Assembly (NCBI RefSeq): GCF_006716445.1
Contig: NZ_VFPA01000006.1
Coordinates: 62,001-126,000 of the forward strand
DNA length: 64,000 bases
Origin: Pseudonocardia kunmingensis
GTDB taxonomy: Bacteria > Actinomycetota > Actinomycetes > Mycobacteriales > Pseudonocardiaceae
Direction of reading: 5' to 3'
Below the pieces are notes generated by a model. It was not told the DNA's origin. It saw only the letters and a program-made list of their open reading frames with translations, and did not search any database. The position numbers and the translations under genes were made by a program. This document shows positions 8,729 through 17,565 of the stretch, piece after piece (positions within the stretch are counted from its first letter, which is position 1; each line of letters opens with the position of its first letter).

Positions 8729-9421
8729 GTGAGCGACCGGGGTGCGGAGGCGGTGCCGGAGCCCGTCCGCGTGCTCATCGCCGACGACGAAGCGCTCGTC
8801 CGCGGCGGCTTCCGGGTCCTCGTCGACTCCGAGCCCGGCATGCTCGTGGTGGGCGAGGCCGCGGACGGGGCCACCGCGGTGGAGCTGGCCCGGCGAACGC
8901 GCCCCGACGTGGTGCTGATGGACGTCAGGATGCCCGGCGTCGACGGTCTGGGCGCCACCCGCCAGATCGCCGCCGACCCCGACCTCGCGGGCGTCCACGT
9001 CCTCATCCTCACCACCTTCGACCACGACGAGTACGTCATCGAGGCGCTCGGCGCGGGTGCCGCCGGGTTCCTGGTCAAGAACACCGAGCCCGGTCAGCTG
9101 CTGCACGGCATCCGCGTCGTCGCAGGCGGGGAGTCGCTGCTGTCCCCGGGGCTGACCCGGCGGCTGATCGCCCGCCTCACCAGCCGGACCGCGGCGCCCC
9201 GCATCGACACCGACGCGCTGGCCCAGCTCACCGCCCGCGAGAAGGAGGTCGTCGGGCTCGTCGCCCACGGCTTGAGCAACAGCGACATCGCCGCCGCCCT
9301 CACCATCAGCCACGCCACGGCCAAGACCCACGTCAGCCGCGCCATGACCAAGCTGGGGGCCCGCGACCGCGCGCAGCTGGTCGCCATCGCCTACCAACAC
9401 CGCCTCGTCACACCACCGTGA
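8729..9421 (+). CDS. LuxR/NarL family response regulator
   Basis: 230 residues. The receiver domain has the acidic pair D19/D20, phosphoacceptor D65 in VVLMDVRMPG, the TTFD switch region and K in FLVKNTEP. The C-terminal LuxR helix-turn-helix reads LTAREKEVVGLVAHGLSNSD. The GTG at 8729 lies seven bases after the kinase stop with AGGGA upstream. It is expected to be phosphorylated by the adjacent kinase. Its targets are not evident, though the nearby divergent membrane protein at 6834 is a candidate. Confidence 0.93.
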   Translation: MSDRGAEAVPEPVRVLIADDEALVRGGFRVLVDSEPGMLVVGEAADGATAVELARRTRPDVVLMDVRMPGVDGLGATRQIAADPDLAGVHVLILTTFDHDEYVIEALGAGAAGFLVKNTEPGQLLHGIRVVAGGESLLSPGLTRRLIARLTSRTAAPRIDTDALAQLTAREKEVVGLVAHGLSNSDIAAALTISHATAKTHVSRAMTKLGARDRAQLVAIAYQHRLVTPP

Positions 9422-9452
9422 CGGCCGGGGCGCCGAGCCGGCGTGCCGGGCA

Positions 9453-9731
9453 TCACCGGGCACAGCGGGCGGCTCGTGTGGCGGCGGCATAGATGGTGCA
9501 CGGCCAGACCTGGTGGCCTTGTTGGGCTCCCAACGGGCACGCCCGGCAGTACCCGCGGCCGTCATCCGCGTGTTGGGCCAGCAGTTTCGCTGTCGCGGTC
9601 GGCTGCGTGGACAGGAACAGCGCCAGCTCGACCGTGATCGACCGGCTCGTGATCGCCCGACTTCCTTGCGCCTCCTGCTCGGTGGCGGGTGTAGTTCCGG
9701 TCGATGCGTGTCGTCGATGATTCTGGTGCAC
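9453..9731 (-). CDS. Small cysteine-containing hypothetical protein
   Basis: 92 residues. The N-terminus is polar. The core reads SITVELALFLSTQPTATAKLLAQHADDGRGYCRACPLG and ends with WPCTIYAAAT. The CxxC plus a downstream cysteine and a nearby HADDGRGYC pattern resemble small actinobacterial proteins that may bind a metal. The GTG start at 9731 is well supported by an AGGAG five bases upstream. Function is unknown. It is convergent with the response regulator and divergent from the degraded TPR regulator. Confidence 0.65.
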   Translation of the reverse strand: MHQNHRRHASTGTTPATEQEAQGSRAITSRSITVELALFLSTQPTATAKLLAQHADDGRGYCRACPLGAQQGHQVWPCTIYAAATRAARCAR

Positions 9732-9979
9732 CGTGTCTCCTGTCGGTCGCGAGACCTGTCAGGCCAATTACGGCGCCATCGAGGAGCGCACCGCCACGGT
9801 GCATTCGTGGTCATCTGTGGTCGGCGTGGATGACCACCCGATCAAACCCCATCTTGAGCACGTCGATGCTTTCGGGCGGGTGCCTCGGCGATATGGTCAT
9901 TCCGCGTCCGACCGGAGTTCGGCCGGACCGTCGATGCGGGCGAGCGACTATCCGTTCACGATCGAAGAGGGGGCGCGGG

Positions 9980-10834
9980 GGCGGTGGTCTCTACAGCTCT
10001 GTCGCGACCTACCTGCAGTCCGAGGTCGCGCGGTCCCTCTTCGCCCCGCGCTCGGACGTCCGCGTGTTCGCCGCCGCGGCGTCGCTCACCGAGATCGCCG
10101 GATGGATGGCGCACGACAGTGGGCGAGACGTGGACGCCAGGTCGCACTTCGTGGGGGCGTACCGACTTGCGCTCGCCGCCGGATCAGCGGCTCTGGCTGC
10201 GAACATGTGCGCGTCGATGTCTCATCTGGCGGATCAGCTGGGTTGTGCGCAGGACGCATTGCGAATCGCCGATGCCGGCCTGGAACGGGTGGGGCAGGCA
10301 GGCGGTGTGGCCCGAGTCGAGGCGCGGCTGCACGCGATGCGCGCGAAAGCCTTCGCGCAGGGCGCGGATCGAGACGCGTGCCTCGACGAGTTGGCGCACG
10401 CTGAGCGAGCGCTCGGCGGCACGGACGACGATGAGCATGCCGGATGGGCGGCGCACTTCGACGGGGGATCGTTGGCTGCCGAGGCCGCGACCGCGCTACA
10501 TCGGCTCGGTGATCTCGCCGAGGCGCAGCGGCAGGCGCGCCGAGTGCTCGACCTGCGCAGGGGCGACAGGGTCCGAGCTCTCGCGTTCGGCCGGCTGACG
10601 CTCGCGTCGATCCTGCTCGATGCAGGGCACATGGATGAGGCCGCAGCCCTGGGGCAACTGGTGGCGGAGACCGCGCCGACCCTGTCGTCCGCACGCGTCC
10701 GGTCCGGGCTCGGCGAGCTCGCCCTCTCGATCCGCGCACACCCCAGGACGGCGGGAACCACGGCGTTCCTCGCGGCGATGGCTGGGCTGGACGCCGGCGC
10801 GACGCCTGAGGTGATCAGTGTGTGGCCGGTGTAG
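9980..10834 (+). pseudogene. XRE/TPR-type regulator lacking its DNA-binding N-terminus
   Basis: From GGGGLYSSVATYLQSEVA onward this is the helical tetratricopeptide part of a common actinobacterial XRE-family regulator (EIAGWMAHDSGRD, ANMCASMSHLADQLG, EHAGWAAHFDGGS, ALHRLGDLAEAQRQAR). Upstream in the same frame the sequence becomes arginine-rich and non-conserved, and I find no helix-turn-helix in any frame before the divergent gene at 9731. The open frame reaches back to 9704, but no start has a ribosome binding site. I read it as a 5'-truncated remnant. A genuinely short TPR protein with an obscure start is the alternative. Confidence 0.6.
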
Positions 10835-11327
10835 ACATCGGGTCGTGGATCCGCACTTCGCTCATCTCGCTGAGGGGAACGCGCGCCAAGCGCGCAAGCG
10901 CGTCGCAGCCGATGTGCTGATCCGCGACGAGGCCGGTCGCGTCCTGCTCGTCGACCCGACCTACAAAGAGGGGTGGGATCTACCAGGGGGGATGGTGGAG
11001 GCCAACGAGTCCCCTCGAAGCGGAGCGCTCCGAGAACTCGACGAGGAGCTCGGCCTGGAGCCGACGCTCGGTCGTCCGCTCGTGGTCGAGTGGGTGGGGG
11101 CGCACGGCCCGTGGGACGACCAGATCGTCTTCGTGTTCGACGGCGGGGTGATCCTCGACACCGAGGTGCGGAGCATCCGGGTCCGGGATCGGGAGATCGC
11201 CGCCTGGCGCTTCTTCGACGTGGACGCCGCTCGCAGCGAGATGCGTGAGCACGTCGGGCGCAGGCTCCGGGCTGCGGTCGACTCGCTCGAGAGCGGCGCG
11301 ACCCGCTACCTCGAACGCGGGGCCTGA
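10818..11327 (+). CDS. NUDIX hydrolase
   Basis: 169 residues with a perfect Nudix box: GMVEANE, seven residues, then RELDEELGL, which binds Mg2+ and hydrolyses nucleoside-diphosphate-X substrates. The GTG at 10818 has an extended ribosome binding site (GAGGTGATC) and overlaps the end of the TPR gene. A second GTG at 10845 gives the VDPHFAHLAEGNARQARKR start that looks more conserved, so the true start is uncertain. A TPR-type XRE regulator next to a Nudix protein is a recurring actinobacterial pairing (from memory). Confidence 0.9.
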   Translation: MCGRCRHRVVDPHFAHLAEGNARQARKRVAADVLIRDEAGRVLLVDPTYKEGWDLPGGMVEANESPRSGALRELDEELGLEPTLGRPLVVEWVGAHGPWDDQIVFVFDGGVILDTEVRSIRVRDREIAAWRFFDVDAARSEMREHVGRRLRAAVDSLESGATRYLERGA

Positions 11328-11515
11328 GGCGCCCGTCCCAGGCCGCCGACTGGTCGCGCGGCGGCCGGCCGTCACCCCGCGGAGCCGACCGGTAACACCG
11401 CGAACCCGGGTTCCGAAGGGTTCCGTGCACGGCGTCGGCACCGCGAGCGCTCCCTTCCGCGGATGGTTCGAGCGGCCGGGATCCAGCACGCCCACCTCGC
11501 GGGACGGAATACTCG

Positions 11516-12148
11516 ATGACGGCCTTCTACCTGTTCGGCGCGGCGCTGACCGCCGTCCTGTATCCCGTGCTCCTCGCGAAGCGCTACCGAGGCCGGCGGC
11601 GGTGGATCGTCGTCGGCGTCGTCCTCGGGCTGGTCGCGGCACTGGTGTGGCCGGTGACCCTCTGGGTGGCGGTTGCCCTGTGGCTGACCGGGTTCACGCG
11701 TCCGAGCACCGGCGTGCGGCGGCGTCGTCGGGTCGTGTTCCCGCTCGCGGCCTGCGGGTCCCTGGCCACCTTCGTGATCATCGGCCTGATCGTCGGTCCG
11801 GCGCCCGCGTCTCCTGCGGGCACGCCGGCGGCCGTCGCGGACGTCATCGCGACCACCACGCCCGCGGTGCCGACCACCACCGCCGCCCCGACCACGGCGC
11901 CGCCGCCTCCTTCCACGGCTCCGGCGGTCACGACCACGACTCGGCCACCGGTCGCCACCACCACGACCCCGCCACCCCAGCCGAAGCCGAAGCCCCAGCC
12001 GGAGCCGAATCCCGAGCCCCGGCACGATCCCGCCCCGGACGCTGATCGTGATGACTCGGGCACCAAGCCCCGCACCGGGAACAGCGGGCACCCGTGCGGG
12101 CCGGGGGAACGCGACGGTGACGGTGACGGCTACTGCGGCGAAGGCTGA
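11516..12148 (+). CDS. Membrane-anchored protein with Thr/Pro linker and Excalibur-like calcium-binding tail
   Basis: 210 residues. Three N-terminal hydrophobic segments (to about residue 95) are followed by a long low-complexity linker rich in Ala-Thr-Pro and then Pro-Lys/Glu repeats. The C-terminus GHPCGPGERDGDGDGYCGE has the Asp-rich DxDxDG loop flanked by cysteines seen in Excalibur domains. This suggests a cell-envelope protein with an exposed calcium-binding module. No close functional assignment is possible. Confidence 0.75.
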   Translation: MTAFYLFGAALTAVLYPVLLAKRYRGRRRWIVVGVVLGLVAALVWPVTLWVAVALWLTGFTRPSTGVRRRRRVVFPLAACGSLATFVIIGLIVGPAPASPAGTPAAVADVIATTTPAVPTTTAAPTTAPPPPSTAPAVTTTTRPPVATTTTPPPQPKPKPQPEPNPEPRHDPAPDADRDDSGTKPRTGNSGHPCGPGERDGDGDGYCGEG

Positions 12149-12336
12149 GGGCCGAGAGCGGAAGGGGGCCCGCGGTGGCTGTGCGCTGCTGCCCGCGGGA
12201 TGCTCTCCGCAACCGGGTCGCGTGGTCCACCGGCTAACGCAGCCGAAGATGATCTCGATAGTCCGCTGTGTCGTCGTGTCGGGGGGTTGCGTGATGCCGG
12301 GCCGCGTGTGGGAACCGACCGGGGGGTCGGATCAGG

Positions 12337-13659
12337 ATGGCGCCCGTGTCTGACGCCGAACCCTCGACCGTGCCGATCCGCGCCCGTCGTCCGGGCGCCG
12401 ACAGCTGGCGCGCGCCGCAGCATCGCGACGGGATGGCGCTCGTGCTCAGCTCGGGCGTGTCGTCGGCGATCGGGATGCTGTTCTGGGTGCTCGCCGCGCG
12501 ACTGTTCGACCAGGGCACGGTCGGGCTCAACTCGGCGGCCCTGTCGGCGGTGTCGCTGCTCGCGTCGGCCTCCCACCTGAACCTCGGCAACGCGATCCTG
12601 CGGTTCGTCCCCGTGGCCGACCGACGCCGCGCGGTGGTCGCCGGCTGCTTCGCCGTCGGCCTCGGGTGGGGGGCGGTGGTGGGACTGGGTTTCGGCGTCG
12701 GGGCGAACGTCTGGGCGCCGGACCTCGTCGCGGCGTTCGGGCACCCGGCCGTCATCGCCTTCTACCTGGTCGGTGTGCCGATCTGGACGGTGTTCGTCCT
12801 GCAGGACTCCGTCCTCACCGCGATCGGGCGTGCGGGCCTGGTCCTGGTGGAGAACCTCGCGTTCGCCGTGCTGAAGGTCGGCCTGCTGGCGCTGGCGGCG
12901 TGGTGGGGCCTGGCGAGCGGGATCGCGCTCGGCACGATGGTGGCCACTCTGCTCGCCGTGGCCGTGGTCGTCGGCTACCTGGCTCGGGCGCTGCGCACGC
13001 AGCCCGTGCGGGACCCGCACGCGGTCCGGTCGGTCAGGGCGCGCGACCTCGCCGGGTTCGTCGGCGTCGACTACGCGGGGAACGTGGCCTGGCAGGCGGC
13101 CGTGTTCGGGCTTCCGCTCATCGTGATCGCCCTGGCCGGCGCCGACGGCGCCGCCGTGTACGGGGTGGCGTGGCAGATCACCTACGCGCTCTACCTGGTC
13201 GCGTCCGGCATGGGCAAGTCGATGGTGGCCCACTCGGCCGCGGGCGACAGCGCGGCGATCGCGCGGGCTCGGCGGGGGATGGATCGCAAGGCGATGACCC
13301 TCGTCCTGCCCGGGTCCGTCGTCGTCGCCGCCGGGTCCTACTTCATCCTGTGGGTGTTCGGGAGCAGCTACGCCGAGTCCGGGGCGGTCGTGCTCGCGGT
13401 GCTCGCGCTGTCCGCGATCCCGAACGTCGTCACGAACTCCGCGCTCTGGGAGGCGCGCGTGCGCCGTCAACGGGCGGTGCAATTCGGGTTGCCCGCCTCG
13501 ATCAGCGCGGTCGTCATCGTCGCCACGCTGGTCCTGGTCCCCACGGTGGGCATCGTGGGCGTGGGATGGGCGTGGCTGGCGGCCCAGAGCGTGGCCGCCG
13601 CCGTGATCCTGGTGTACCGCCGGCGGTCGCGGCCCCTCGCGCCGTCGGTCACCGGCTGA
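12337..13659 (+). CDS. Polysaccharide/oligosaccharide flippase family membrane protein
   Basis: 440 residues with about twelve to fourteen hydrophobic helices, resembling the PST/MVF (MATE-like) exporter superfamily that flips lipid-linked glycans. The N-terminal SSGVSSAIGMLFWVLAARLFDQGTVG and the ARLFD-type first loop are typical. The short cytoplasmic N-terminus is basic. No glycosyltransferase genes are adjacent, so its glycan partner is unknown. Confidence 0.82.
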   Translation: MAPVSDAEPSTVPIRARRPGADSWRAPQHRDGMALVLSSGVSSAIGMLFWVLAARLFDQGTVGLNSAALSAVSLLASASHLNLGNAILRFVPVADRRRAVVAGCFAVGLGWGAVVGLGFGVGANVWAPDLVAAFGHPAVIAFYLVGVPIWTVFVLQDSVLTAIGRAGLVLVENLAFAVLKVGLLALAAWWGLASGIALGTMVATLLAVAVVVGYLARALRTQPVRDPHAVRSVRARDLAGFVGVDYAGNVAWQAAVFGLPLIVIALAGADGAAVYGVAWQITYALYLVASGMGKSMVAHSAAGDSAAIARARRGMDRKAMTLVLPGSVVVAAGSYFILWVFGSSYAESGAVVLAVLALSAIPNVVTNSALWEARVRRQRAVQFGLPASISAVVIVATLVLVPTVGIVGVGWAWLAAQSVAAAVILVYRRRSRPLAPSVTG

Positions 13660-13813
13660 GCTGTCCCGGGCACCGTCCGTCGACGCCGGTCGCTACCGGA
13701 TCCCCTCGCTCGGTGCAGCGCGGGGTGCGGCCGGCAAGGAGCGCGTCCCCCCGTCCGGTGGACCGCAGGCGGGCGGCGCGCGAGCCGGGTGCGACCACGA
13801 CGGCGCCCGCGCC

Positions 13814-13819
13814 TAGGTT
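13814..13819 (+). promoter_or_regulatory. -10 box TAGGTT of leaderless serA
   Basis: TAGGTT lies six bases before the GTG at 13826 and no Shine-Dalgarno sequence is present. This spacing is what a leaderless mRNA starting at the initiation codon requires. Confidence 0.6.
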
Positions 13820-13825
13820 GTCGGG

Positions 13826-15025
13826 GTGAAGGTGATGCTGCTGGAGAACATCCACCCGGTCGCGGCAGCGGCGTTCCGCCGGGCCGGTTTCGAGGTCGAC
13901 GTGCGCTCGCGCTCCCTGAGCGAGGACGAGCTCGTCGCCGAGCTCCCGGGCGTGTCGGTGCTCGGCATCCGTTCCAACACGACGGTCACGCCCGCCGTGC
14001 TCGAGGCCGGCAAGGACCTCCTGGCGCTGGGGTGCTTCTGCATCGGGACCAACCAGGTGCACCTGGACGCCGCCGCCGAGCGCGGCCTGCCGGTGTTCAA
14101 CGCGCCGTACTCGAACACCCGCAGCGTGGTCGAGTTGGTGCTGGGGGAGATCGTCGCGCTGGCCCGCCGGCTCACGGAGAAGACCCAGCGGATGCACGAG
14201 GGCGTGTGGGACAAGTCCGCGAAGGGCAGCCACGAGGTCCGCGGGCGCACGCTGGGCATCGTCGGCTACGGCAACATCGGCACCCAGCTGTCCAACGTCG
14301 CCGAGGCCGTCGGCATGCGGGTGATCTTCTTCGACACCGCCGACCGGTTGGCGCACGGCAACGCGCGTCGGGTCGGGTCGCTGGAGGAGCTGCTGGGCGA
14401 GGCGGACGTGGTGAGCATCCACGTCGACGGCAGGCCCGGCAACGCCGGGCTGTTCGGTGCGGAGCGGTTCGCCATGATGAAGCCGGGGGCGGTGTTCATC
14501 AACGCCTCCCGCGGGATGGTGGTCGACGACGCGGCGCTGCGCGACCACATCCTGTCCGGGCACCTGTCCGGTGCGGCCATCGACGTCTTCCCGCTCGAGC
14601 CGAAGGCGCAGGGCGACCCGTTCGACTCCCCGCTGCGGGGCCTCGACAACGTCATCCTCACCCCGCACGTCGGCGGCTCCACGCAGGAGGCGCAGGAGGA
14701 GATCGGGCACTTCGTCGCGAACAAGCTGCTCGGGTTCGTCGGGGCGGGGAGCACGGCGCTCACGGTCAACCTGCCGCAGGTGTCGCCGCCGCAGCCGCAG
14801 GGCGCGTTCCGGATGGGGTACCTGCACGAGAACTCGCCCGGCGTGCTGGCCGAGATCAACCGGTTGCTCGCCGACACCGGGGTGAACGTGGTCGGCCAGT
14901 CGCTGTCCACGCGTGGTGGCTACGGCTACGTCGTCACCGACACCGACACGGTGCTGTCGGACGACGTGCTGTCCGCCCTGCACAAGGCGCCGCAGACGGT
15001 CTGGTTGCGTTCCTGGCAGCTCTGA
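13826..15025 (+). CDS. serA: D-3-phosphoglycerate dehydrogenase
   Basis: 399 residues. First enzyme of the phosphorylated serine pathway, oxidising 3-phosphoglycerate to 3-phosphohydroxypyruvate with NAD. The Rossmann motif GYGNIG is at 147-152, with substrate and catalytic elements INASRG, DVFPLEP and the TPHVGGST histidine. A C-terminal ACT domain begins at about residue 325 (HENSPGVLAEINRLLADTGVNV region), for probable serine feedback. Length and layout match the E. coli type rather than the long actinobacterial type with an extra domain. The short N-terminus and leaderless promoter support the GTG. Confidence 0.93.
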   Translation: MKVMLLENIHPVAAAAFRRAGFEVDVRSRSLSEDELVAELPGVSVLGIRSNTTVTPAVLEAGKDLLALGCFCIGTNQVHLDAAAERGLPVFNAPYSNTRSVVELVLGEIVALARRLTEKTQRMHEGVWDKSAKGSHEVRGRTLGIVGYGNIGTQLSNVAEAVGMRVIFFDTADRLAHGNARRVGSLEELLGEADVVSIHVDGRPGNAGLFGAERFAMMKPGAVFINASRGMVVDDAALRDHILSGHLSGAAIDVFPLEPKAQGDPFDSPLRGLDNVILTPHVGGSTQEAQEEIGHFVANKLLGFVGAGSTALTVNLPQVSPPQPQGAFRMGYLHENSPGVLAEINRLLADTGVNVVGQSLSTRGGYGYVVTDTDTVLSDDVLSALHKAPQTVWLRSWQL

Positions 15026-15273
15026 GCGTGGTGGGCCGGGAAAGGCGTCGGACTTCGGGCCGGAGCGCCCTGGGATCTGGGCCGTCCGCAGTCGGTCCGA
15101 GTCGCACAGCGCTGCGAGTCGGTGATCCCCGCCTCGGCGAGGCGGTCCGCACGTCTGCAGCGATTTCGGGCTGGTCAACACCTACGCCGGGCTGATCCCC
15201 GCCGATACCTCGCACGGCATCCCGTTCTGCATCCTGCCCGTCAGGGCGTAAGGCCGGGACGTCGGCCCGACCT

Positions 15274-15969
15274 TCACGAGGCCGGGCCGCCCCCGCACCC
15301 GCACCCGCCCGCGGGCGGGTCGCCGTCCTCGTCCGCCTGGCCGAGCTGCACGGGCGCGCAGCACGTCTCCCCGCGCAGCGCCGCGCGGCCCTCCCGGACC
15401 GCGACGACGGCCAGGCCGAGCGCGACCACCGGGTCCGCCCACCACCAGCCCAGCGTGGAGTTCAGCACCAGCCCGACGAGCACGGCCGCGGACAGGTAGG
15501 TGCAGAGCAGGGTCTGCCGGGAGTCGGCGACCGCGCTCGCCGAGCCGTACTCGCGCCCGGCGCGGCGCTGGGCGTGGGAGAGGAACGGCATCACCAGGAC
15601 GCTGAGCGCCACCAGCCCGATGCCGACGGGCGAGTGTTCCGGCCGCTCGGCGCCGATCAGGGTGCGCAGCGCCTCGACCGCGACGTAGGCGGCCAGGGCG
15701 AAGAAGGACCAGGCGATGACGCGCAGCGCCACCTTCTCGCGGCGTTCCGGGTCCGGGCCGGCGAACTGCCAGGCCACCGCGGCCGCGGAGCTGACCTCGA
15801 CCACCGAGTCGAGCCCGAACCCGATGAGGGCGACCGAGTCCGCGATCGTACCGGCGATGATCGCCACGACCGCCTCAACGAGGTTGTAGGTGATCGTGGC
15901 GGCCACGAGCAGCCGGATGCGGCGGCGCAGCACCGCTCGCCGCGCGGTGGGGGCGGGCGCGCCGCTCAC
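15274..15969 (-). CDS. Cation diffusion facilitator-type heavy-metal transporter with Cys-rich tail
   Basis: 231 residues, six hydrophobic helices. IADSVALIGFGLDSVVEV carries the metal-site aspartates of the cation-efflux fold in helix 2, and a second metal-site helix reads WWADPVVALGLAV. The C-terminus ends with GETCCAP and GGCGCGGG, a likely cytosolic metal-binding tail. The GTG start overlaps the regulator stop as GTGA. The frame continues upstream but is then the shadow of the regulator. It probably exports cadmium, lead or a similar thiophilic ion under control of the adjacent sensor. Confidence 0.88.
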   Translation of the reverse strand: MSGAPAPTARRAVLRRRIRLLVAATITYNLVEAVVAIIAGTIADSVALIGFGLDSVVEVSSAAAVAWQFAGPDPERREKVALRVIAWSFFALAAYVAVEALRTLIGAERPEHSPVGIGLVALSVLVMPFLSHAQRRAGREYGSASAVADSRQTLLCTYLSAAVLVGLVLNSTLGWWWADPVVALGLAVVAVREGRAALRGETCCAPVQLGQADEDGDPPAGGCGCGGGPAS

Positions 15970-16322
15970 GCGGTCGCCACCGCTTCGGCCGCGGGCACGC
16001 CGTAGTTCGCGCACAGCGCGACCGCCTCGCCGGTCTCGGCGAGCAGTAGCTCCGCGCTGCGCAGCAGGTCGACCAGCTCCGGGCGGGTCAGCGAGTAGAA
16101 CGACTGCCGACCCTCGATGCGGTAGTCGATCAAGCGGCAGTCCCGCAGGCAGGCCAGGTGCTTCGACACCGTGGACTGGGCCAGCCCGAGCGCCCGCGTC
16201 AGGTCCACGACCCGCGCTTCGCCCTCCGCCAGTCGCCGCACGATCGCCAGCCGCGTGGGATCGCCGAGCGACCGGAACAACGCCACCGCCGGAGCCACGT
16301 CTCGAGCGCAATTCATCGCCAC
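15966..16322 (-). CDS. ArsR/SmtB family metal sensor, CmtR-like
   Basis: 118 residues with a winged helix (LGDPTRLAIVRRLAEGEARVVDL, then GLAQSTVSKHL). The recognition helix carries ACLRDC with C58 and C62, and C104 lies near the C-terminus. This matches the Cys57/Cys61/Cys102 Cd/Pb site of M. tuberculosis CmtR almost position for position. The GTG at 16322 sits six bases after a TAGCAT box, so the transcript is probably leaderless; ATG at 16316 is the alternative. It is expected to repress itself and the exporter until metal binds. Confidence 0.87.
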   Translation of the reverse strand: MAMNCARDVAPAVALFRSLGDPTRLAIVRRLAEGEARVVDLTRALGLAQSTVSKHLACLRDCRLIDYRIEGRQSFYSLTRPELVDLLRSAELLLAETGEAVALCANYGVPAAEAVATA

Positions 16323-16328
16323 GGGGCG

Positions 16329-16334
16329 ATGCTA
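16329..16334 (-). promoter_or_regulatory. -10 box TAGCAT of the CmtR-like/efflux operon
   Basis: On the minus strand TAGCAT is followed by six bases and the GTG at 16322. The imperfect inverted repeat CGCTCGCAAGCG lies immediately upstream and is a candidate operator for the sensor. Confidence 0.55.
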
Positions 16335-16377
16335 GCGCTTGCGAGCGATCTCCGGGAGGTCGGCACGGGTGATCGCC

Positions 16378-16383
16378 TACTGT
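16378..16383 (+). promoter_or_regulatory. -10 box TACTGT of leaderless MFS gene
   Basis: TACTGT is seven bases before the GTG at 16391 and no Shine-Dalgarno sequence is seen. The box is only 44 bases from the opposing TAGCAT box, so the two divergent promoters are closely packed. Confidence 0.55.
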
Positions 16384-16390
16384 CGCGGCA

Positions 16391-17539
16391 GTGGCTCCCC
16401 GGCGTGCGCGGTTCGGTGTCTCGATCGTCTTCCTGGTCTGCGGGGCCGCGTTCGCCACGTGGGCGGCCCGGGTGCCCGCCGCTCAGGAGCGGCTCGGCCT
16501 CACCGAGGGCGAGCTCGCGCTCGGCCTGTTCGGGCTCGCGGCCGGGTCCGTCCTCGCGATGCTCGCGGCGGGCCCGATCATCGCGGTGATCGGGAGCAGG
16601 CGGGCGAGCATCGGCGGTGCCGCCGTGCTCTGCGCCGGTCTCCCCGCCGTCGCCGCCGCGCCGGACCTCGGCCTGTTCGTCGCCGCCCTCGCGGTGCTGG
16701 GTGTCGGGAACAGCCTGCTGGACGTCTCCATGAACGCGCACGCCGCGCGCGTCGAGGACGCGTACGGGCGGCCGATCTTCGCGAGCTTCCACGCGTACTG
16801 GAACGTGGGCGGGCTGGCGGGCTCCGGGCTCGCCGCCGGGCTGGCGGCGGCCGGCGTGCCGATCGGGGTCCACTTCCCGGTCGCCGCCGCCGTGCTGCTC
16901 GCGCTGGCGTTGGTGGCCACCCGGGCGTTCCTGCCCGGCGCCGACCCCGGAGCCGGGGGACCGGCGTTCTCGCTCCCCGGGCGCGCCCTCGTGCCCCTGG
17001 GGCTGATCGCGTTCTGCGGGTTCCTCGCCGAGGGCACCGTGAACGACTGGAGCGCGGTGCTGCTCGTCGGGGAGACGGGAGCCACCGGATCCGTGGCGTC
17101 GCTCGGCTACTTCGCGTTCTCGATCGCGATGATCGGCGTCCGGCTGGTCGCGGACCGGTTGGTGGCGCGAGCCGGCGCGGTGGCCGTCACCCGGACCGCG
17201 GCGGCGGTGACCGTCGCGGGCTTCGGGGTCGTGGTCCTCGCCGCCGCGCCCGCGGTGGGCATCGTGGGCTTCGCCGTGGTCGGGCTGGGGGTGTCGGCCG
17301 TCGTGCCCGTGGCGTGGAGCGTCGCGGCGCGGAAGGAGCCGGAGGCGCCGGGACGTGCGATCGCCGCCGTCGCGACCTGCGGGTACCTGGGCTTCCTGGT
17401 CGGCCCGGTCCTCGTCGGCGCCCTCGCCTCCGCGGTCGGGCTGCGCGGCGCGGTCCTGGCGGTCGGCGTGGTGATGGTGCTCGTGCTCCTCCTCGCTCCC
17501 GCACTGCGCCTTCCCGCCCGCCCGCGCGTCACGCGGTGA
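16391..17539 (+). CDS. MFS transporter
   Basis: 382 residues with about twelve hydrophobic helices. The first-loop pattern AARVPAAQERLGLTEGELALGLFGLAAGS and the NSLLDVSMNAHAARVEDAYGRPI segment are those of a widespread YfcJ/YbjJ-like MFS subgroup of unknown substrate. It is divergent from the metal sensor, but its own leaderless promoter means co-regulation is not assured. Confidence 0.88.
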   Translation: MAPRRARFGVSIVFLVCGAAFATWAARVPAAQERLGLTEGELALGLFGLAAGSVLAMLAAGPIIAVIGSRRASIGGAAVLCAGLPAVAAAPDLGLFVAALAVLGVGNSLLDVSMNAHAARVEDAYGRPIFASFHAYWNVGGLAGSGLAAGLAAAGVPIGVHFPVAAAVLLALALVATRAFLPGADPGAGGPAFSLPGRALVPLGLIAFCGFLAEGTVNDWSAVLLVGETGATGSVASLGYFAFSIAMIGVRLVADRLVARAGAVAVTRTAAAVTVAGFGVVVLAAAPAVGIVGFAVVGLGVSAVVPVAWSVAARKEPEAPGRAIAAVATCGYLGFLVGPVLVGALASAVGLRGAVLAVGVVMVLVLLLAPALRLPARPRVTR

Positions 17540-17565
17540 TCGGGGGGACGCGGCATTCCGCGTGA

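Noticed and set aside
11402..11425. GAACCCGGGTTC palindrome and GGGTTCCG direct repeat before the Excalibur-like gene
   Set aside because: Short G+C-rich symmetry is frequent at this composition and there is no regulator nearby to link it to.
15116..15251. Short frame ending VNTYAGLIPADTSHGIPFCILPVRA upstream of the cation-efflux gene end
   Set aside because: The peptide looks more protein-like than its surroundings and might be a gene relic, but it has no start, no family match I recognise and is only about 36 codons.
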